This document shows, piece by piece, positions 60,698 through 64,000 of a stretch of DNA of 64,000 nt. Position 1 is the first letter of the stretch. Each line of letters starts with the position of its first letter. A model generated the notes under the pieces. That model worked only from the letters and a program-made list of their open reading frames with translations. It did no database searches and was not told where the DNA came from. This DNA is from Prorocentrum cordatum (lineage: Eukaryota; Sar; Dinophyceae; Prorocentrales; Prorocentraceae): contig CAUYUJ010014609.1 of NCBI GenBank assembly GCA_963575745.1, positions 91,001-155,000 of the forward strand. The letters run 5' to 3'. The position numbers and the translations under genes were made by a program.

Positions 60698-62461
60698 TTA
60701 CCGTTGGTCTCTCTTGCTCAACTTCGTAAGCGGTCTTCTTGGGACCTGGGCAGTTAACGGCAATGTGCCCTTTCGCGCCACACTTGTAACACTCACGCTC
60801 GCTGTGGGGGTAAATCTTCCTTGGCCACCGTAACTTCCACCCCGCGAGCCGCCACCTTTACCACCTTGTTTACCTCCAATATTACCTTTCATGTAAGATC
60901 CATAGGTGGCACGGTAACCTTTGCCTTTGCCGCCTTTGCCACCTTTGCCTCCTTTCGTGAACTGTGTAGGCTTTGTGCAGTTCCTGGCTAAATGACCCAT
61001 GCCTCCGCAATTGTAACATTTGGGGCCTGAGCCTTTGCCTTTACCCTTGTTTACGGCGTCGACTTCCTCATGATCTCCAGTTTCACTTTCATTAGCCCAA
61101 GACCCGTAACTCCAAGATCCGTCCTCTGGCCACCAGTTTCCATCTTCGTCAACCCATCCTGTCTGATCCCAGACATTTTCGGACCCTTGACTCGTCTCGT
61201 TAATATTTCCAATGTCCATCGCATCTGTATGTTTGGTGTCTGAGTCGAGTTTCTTTTTACGCGCCCAATCTTCAAACTTGGAGTATAGCTTTTGGAACGA
61301 ATCAATGTTAAGTGCGTCAGGCGTTCGCCAACACGCCTGCTGCCACTCGTCAAACCAATCATTCGCATGCACCATTATTGCCCTGAGCGCGGTAACCTTA
61401 CAGGGGAGGGGCAGTGAGTAATCTTTGCCATACTTTTCAAGATTCTGCGCTAACGCGCTCCACTCCTCAAGTCGGGTAACAGTATCGGTAATTTTCTTGG
61501 GCGGCGCAGGGTTCATAGCGCGCGTCATCTTTGAGGAAAGGGTCGCCCCGGTAATGGCCGAGTACCATTTGTAAACCTTTCGCCAAGCCATAATTCTGTC
61601 ACCATCCATGAGTCCCTTTAATTTTCCCCTTGCTTCTGCACCTTCAAGCTTTTCGTTAAGGATGTACCAGAAGTCTTCCTCCATTTGAGTTTTGTCTCCC
61701 TCGGTAAACTCATAATCTCCTTTGTTGTCATCCTCTGCTTGCTTAGCTTGGTTTGCCTTTAAGTATTCGCGTGCTGTTAACCGACCGTTCATTATGCGTA
61801 TGATATCATCATCATCTTCCTCTGGGACAACTCCGTCAAGTGTCTCCAACTTCTTGTTCAACATTTTCAGTGCCGGTCGGTAACTCGGTTTTATTTGGGC
61901 AAGCGCGTTTAAGAACTTGTCGTTCCAGTCTCTGAACTTTGCTCTTTCTCCACTGAAGTTCTTTAACGCCTGTAATGCTTTGTGCTCGCTTATCGGTCTA
62001 CCGCTCCCGTGCTTACTTCCGCTTCCGCCTTTGATTGCTTCCGAAAATTGACCAAACTTTTCAATTAACTTCTCTTGTGCTTCGCTGTTGGTCTCCAACT
62101 CGGTAACTCTTTCTACCAATCTGCGAGCATCCCTTTCAAGCGCAGCGCTTCTCTTCGTTATCGCTAACAACATGCTGTTGGTCTTCTGAGCGTTCTGTAA
62201 CATTTGAAATGCCTCAACGTTCGATACTTCCCTTCGGTCCTGTGTTACTCGCTCGTTAATGAACGTCGCAAGTCCATAATGATATGCAAGTAACGCCGTC
62301 TGAACGTAACTGAAGTCCCCGTTCAGGCACGCCTGCTCGCACAGGTCGTTGAAGCGGTTAGGGTCCATGTTGACCCATGCATCTCTGTCCGCCGGCACGT
62401 TAAGGTTGACCGGCGGGTCGCCCTGCGCGGGCCTAGCTGCAGCGGCTGACGCCGCCGCCAT
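60698..62461 (-). CDS. element 1 Gag (587 aa, C-terminus frameshifted)
   Basis: ATG at 62461 lies 9 bp inside the PBS. Residues ~95-150 are heptad-rich; the capsid-like part spans ~160-410 (FSGERAKFRDWNDKFLNALA ... MVHANDWFDEWQQACWRTPD). A zinc knuckle CYNCGGMGHLARNC sits at C482-x2-C485-x4-H490-x4-C495, followed by Gly/Lys-rich linkers. A second knuckle CYKCGAKGHIAVNC is encoded at 60791-60750 in another frame, so one base was lost or gained near 60.84 kb; the last ~40 listed residues are out of frame. Gag would package the RNA. Confidence 0.85.
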   Translation of the reverse strand: MAAASAAAARPAQGDPPVNLNVPADRDAWVNMDPNRFNDLCEQACLNGDFSYVQTALLAYHYGLATFINERVTQDRREVSNVEAFQMLQNAQKTNSMLLAITKRSAALERDARRLVERVTELETNSEAQEKLIEKFGQFSEAIKGGSGSKHGSGRPISEHKALQALKNFSGERAKFRDWNDKFLNALAQIKPSYRPALKMLNKKLETLDGVVPEEDDDDIIRIMNGRLTAREYLKANQAKQAEDDNKGDYEFTEGDKTQMEEDFWYILNEKLEGAEARGKLKGLMDGDRIMAWRKVYKWYSAITGATLSSKMTRAMNPAPPKKITDTVTRLEEWSALAQNLEKYGKDYSLPLPCKVTALRAIMVHANDWFDEWQQACWRTPDALNIDSFQKLYSKFEDWARKKKLDSDTKHTDAMDIGNINETSQGSENVWDQTGWVDEDGNWWPEDGSWSYGSWANESETGDHEEVDAVNKGKGKGSGPKCYNCGGMGHLARNCTKPTQFTKGGKGGKGGKGKGYRATYGSYMKGNIGGKQGGKGGGSRGGSYGGQGRFTPTASVSVTSVARKGTLPLTAQVPRRPLTKLSKRDQR

Positions 62462-62470
62462 GGCAACCGC

Positions 62471-62482
62471 GCTCCGCTACCA
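62471..62482 (-). promoter_or_regulatory. primer-binding site of element 1 (TGGTAGCGGAGC)
   Basis: Follows the 5' LTR end (...TTTTGCA) without a gap and is identical to the PBS of element 2. The match to the complement probably extends to TGGTAGCGGAGCGCGG. Confidence 0.85.
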
Positions 62483-62658
62483 TGCAAAACCCCGAGGAGG
62501 GTTCTGCACGGGAGCTCGGTGACAGCGATGACGATCGGTCACTTTTTTACCTCAGCACGGCGAAGCAAGTCTCGGTAGCTTCAGCCGTTAAATACTTGAG
62601 CCAAACGGTAACGGGGACACCTTCACTCCCCAGTCACCTGAATGCTCACATGTTAACA
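62483..62658 (-). repeat. 5' LTR of element 1
   Basis: 176 bp, sense TGTTAACATG ... GGGGTTTTGCA. Contains the SL-like sequence at 62614-62595. Confidence 0.95.
62595..62614 (-). promoter_or_regulatory. spliced-leader-like sequence in the 5' LTR
   Basis: Sense CCGTTACCGTTTGGCTCAAG. Its last 11 bases (TTTGGCTCAAG) equal the 3' end of the dinoflagellate spliced leader as I remember it, and it also shares the leading CCGT; the middle differs. It starts 45 nt into the LTR and has the element's sense orientation. The 3' LTR copy has lost one base here. Confidence 0.45.
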
Positions 62659-62712
62659 CCTCCTCCTCCTCCTCCTCCTCCTCCTCCTCCTCCTCCTCCT
62701 CCTTTTCCTCCG
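62659..62712 (+). repeat. (CTC)n microsatellite, right flank of element 1
   Basis: Starts with the CCTCC target duplication (62659-62663). Same microsatellite as 51765-51850, separated by the insertion. Confidence 0.9.
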
Positions 62713-63182
62713 CTGGACCCCCAGCAGCCCTCGAAAGTGGCGACATTTCCGCTGATCGCAGCCCCCCCCCGGCAATGGCGAGGTCTATACCGAGCGGGAG
62801 AGGAGACGTCGGGCAGGGATGGTGGTACAACTATTTGTTGTCCGTCGGCGGCGAGGCGGGGCAGTCCGCGCCAGCGTGGCAACGATGCAGGGGCACTGCA
62901 AAGCGAAGTGGCCGGCATGCAGGAGGGGGGAGGAGGAAGGACGGGGCGGCCGCGTGGGGGGGAGGGCGGCGGGGACGGCGTCCGGGGGGCTGGGGCGCCG
63001 GCCAGGCAAACGATTGTACAAATACAATCGACCCGTACCATAAGGACGCACGGGCCTTGGAAGGCCGTTTAGAAGCTTTTCGAACGGGGTACGGCCAACG
63101 AAAGTGGCCACAGATGGACCAAGGAAGCAAGGATGCAAGGGTACCCTTCGGAGGGTTGCCCATCCTCACCATGCGGTTTGAC
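62713..63182. other. no recognised gene; GC-rich
   Basis: C- and G-rich with short purine runs. No coding call. Confidence 0.4.
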
Positions 63183-63265
63183 TGTAGGTGTTCCATCGCC
63201 GATGCATCGACGACGCGGCGCGATCCTCCGACCCCATCTTCTCGGACCCCATCCAGGAGGCCTAG
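63183..63265. repeat. CATCGGCGATG foldback family, partial copy next to MITE 3
   Basis: CATCGCCGATGCATCGACGA, GCGGCGCGATCCTCCGACCC, CCATCCAGGAGGCCTAGAG: the right arm. The MITE at 63268 is inserted exactly at its end. Confidence 0.6.
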
Positions 63266-63267
63266 AG

Positions 63268-63459
63268 TTAAGTCGGGCCTGTCCACCTACAGGGGGACTT
63301 TCGAAGAAAAATGAAAGATACCCCCCCCCAAAAAAAAACTAGTCCAAAAATGGTATGGGGACAATTTTTTGAGTATTTGTTCGACCATTTTGGAATATGT
63401 TTGGACTATTTTTGTTTTTCGTCGAAAATCCCCCTGTAAGGGGACACGCCCGACCTAAA
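63268..63459. mobile_element. hAT-like MITE, copy 3 (192 bp)
   Basis: TTAAGTCGGGCCTGTCCACC, TACAGGGGGACTTTCGAAGA against complemented right end TTTAGGTCGGGCGTGTCCCC, TTACAGGGGGATTTTCGACG. Flanks GCCTAGAG (63260-63267) and ACCTAGAG (63460-63467): 7 of 8 match. Inner poly-C/poly-A is AT-rich. Confidence 0.85.
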
Positions 63460-63467
63460 ACCTAGAG

Positions 63468-64000
63468 TGCCGCTGAACACCGGCAGGCGTTGGACGTCGA
63501 CGTGCCTGCCCCCAGGAGCGGTACTCCCCGGGGGCGGGAAGCCGTGCGCTGCCGGGGCAAACAAAAAGAAGGTCACTGCACAGCGCAGCCGTCGAGCGCA
63601 AGCTGGCAAGCCGACGCCACGCCCGTTCTGGTGGGCTTGTCTCCCACCGCCACCACCACAAGCAGGAGGGGGAGGGGGTCCTCCTGCCCTTCCTCCTCCT
63701 CCTCCTCGTGATCCTCCACCTCCTTCCCCCCCCAACTCATGGTGGTGGTGGTGAAAAACAAGCCCATCACGGTGGTCTGCATGCAGTCGACAAGGGCAGA
63801 ATCGGAGCAGAAACTGTTGCGAATCAAACGGGCGGTGGTCATGGAGAAATCCCTGCCCCGGGGAAAGAAACCCGTGCAGGAGGCCCGGCCCTGCAAATCC
63901 GAGAGCGCGAAAGGTGCAACAGGGGGGGGAACCCGGAGCACACCGAGCGACGCAGCGGTTTCCCAACACCGCGCGCGACGCTACCGCGCGGGAACCTTGG
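63468..64000. other. right-edge segment; open frame 63739-64000 (+) of unknown status
   Basis: TGGGCTTGTCTCCCACCGCC at 63630 and the complement of GGTGGTGGTGAAAAACAAGC at 63745 form an inverted repeat around a TCC tract. From ATG at 63739 a + strand frame stays open to the edge (87 codons; VVVVKNKPITVVCMQSTRAE, RIKRAVVMEKSLPRGKKPV). Its composition is plausible for an exon, but I recognise no family and it begins in the repeat arm. Confidence 0.3.

Larger units (their letters stand above)
51851..62658 (-). mobile_element. LTR retrotransposon 'element 1', Ty1/copia type, 10.8 kb, with an extra ORF after pol
   Basis: LTRs of 175 and 176 bp (~95% identical, TG...CA ends) are flanked by CCTCC duplications (51846-51850, 62659-62663). 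The PBS TGGTAGCGGAGC follows the 5' LTR directly and a GAAGGGGGG polypurine tract precedes the 3' LTR. Sense strand is minus. Order: LTR, PBS, Gag, protease, integrase, methyltransferase-like + RT/RNase H, unknown 831-codon ORF, PPT, LTR. Lesions in this copy: frameshifts near 60.84 and 60.62 kb, a frame change between protease and integrase, an in-frame TGA (58952-58950) and an in-frame TAG (58046-58044). It is younger than element 2 by LTR divergence. Confidence 0.95.

Noticed and set aside
62482-63072. + strand ORF starting in the LTR
   Set aside because: Crosses the LTR end and a CTC microsatellite; no protein resemblance.
1-64000. tRNA, 5S rRNA or other structural RNA genes
   Set aside because: Looked for A/B-box pairs and the 5S core by eye; none found. 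A tRNAscan run would settle it.

Overview
The window looks like a stretch of dinoflagellate nuclear genome; the genus cannot be told from sequence alone. The reasons are high GC, sparse multi-exon genes with GC-AG introns, Gag and Pol sequences of the dinoflagellate Ty1/copia type, a sequence resembling the dinoflagellate spliced leader, and dense dispersed repeats and foldback elements. Most of the 64 kb is repeats and transposons. Only two host genes are recognisable.

Layout. 1-421: the 3' end of a PIF1/UvrD-like helicase gene on the + strand. About 1.0-9.7 kb: the catalytic part of a cyclic-nucleotide phosphodiesterase (PDE) on the - strand, in at least four exons. Two introns can be placed to the base and both are GC-AG. 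A third is about 6.5 kb and holds a 90-bp minisatellite (2.16-4.28 kb) and CAAGAYGGCCC-type arrays. The helicase and PDE genes are tail to tail. A symmetric candidate exon lies at 11850-11996 (-).

13033-28852 (-) is a 15.8-kb copia-type LTR retrotransposon ('element 2'): LTRs of 273 and 277 bp at about 90% identity, a GAATG target duplication and an initiator-tRNA-type primer site. Its gag, methyltransferase-like, integrase and RT/RNase H regions are frameshifted. It also carries an uninterrupted 1164-codon ORF with a KptA/Tpt1-like RNA 2'-phosphotransferase domain and a RING-H2 finger, read in frame with the protease across one TGA. A 14-bp near-palindrome coding for AG(Q/A)PA recurs at least 15 times in this element and was not noticed as a family elsewhere.

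51851-62658 (-) is a second LTR element ('element 1'), 10.8 kb: LTRs of 175 and 176 bp at about 95% identity, a CCTCC duplication, TG...CA ends, primer site and polypurine tract. It carries gag, protease, integrase, a methyltransferase-like domain fused to RT/RNase H, and an extra 831-codon ORF of unknown function downstream of pol. Its 5' LTR holds the SL-like sequence in the sense orientation.

28.9-51.8 kb and 62.7-64 kb have little recognisable coding content. They hold small repeat families: three copies of a hAT-like MITE (10.6, 45.3 and 63.3 kb; 8-bp duplications, one with a mismatch), several foldback families with long inverted repeats, paired dispersed repeats, trinucleotide microsatellites that create long false ORFs, and a decayed gene of 21-bp repeats encoding a YESHQQS-like heptad (40.9-42.96 kb).
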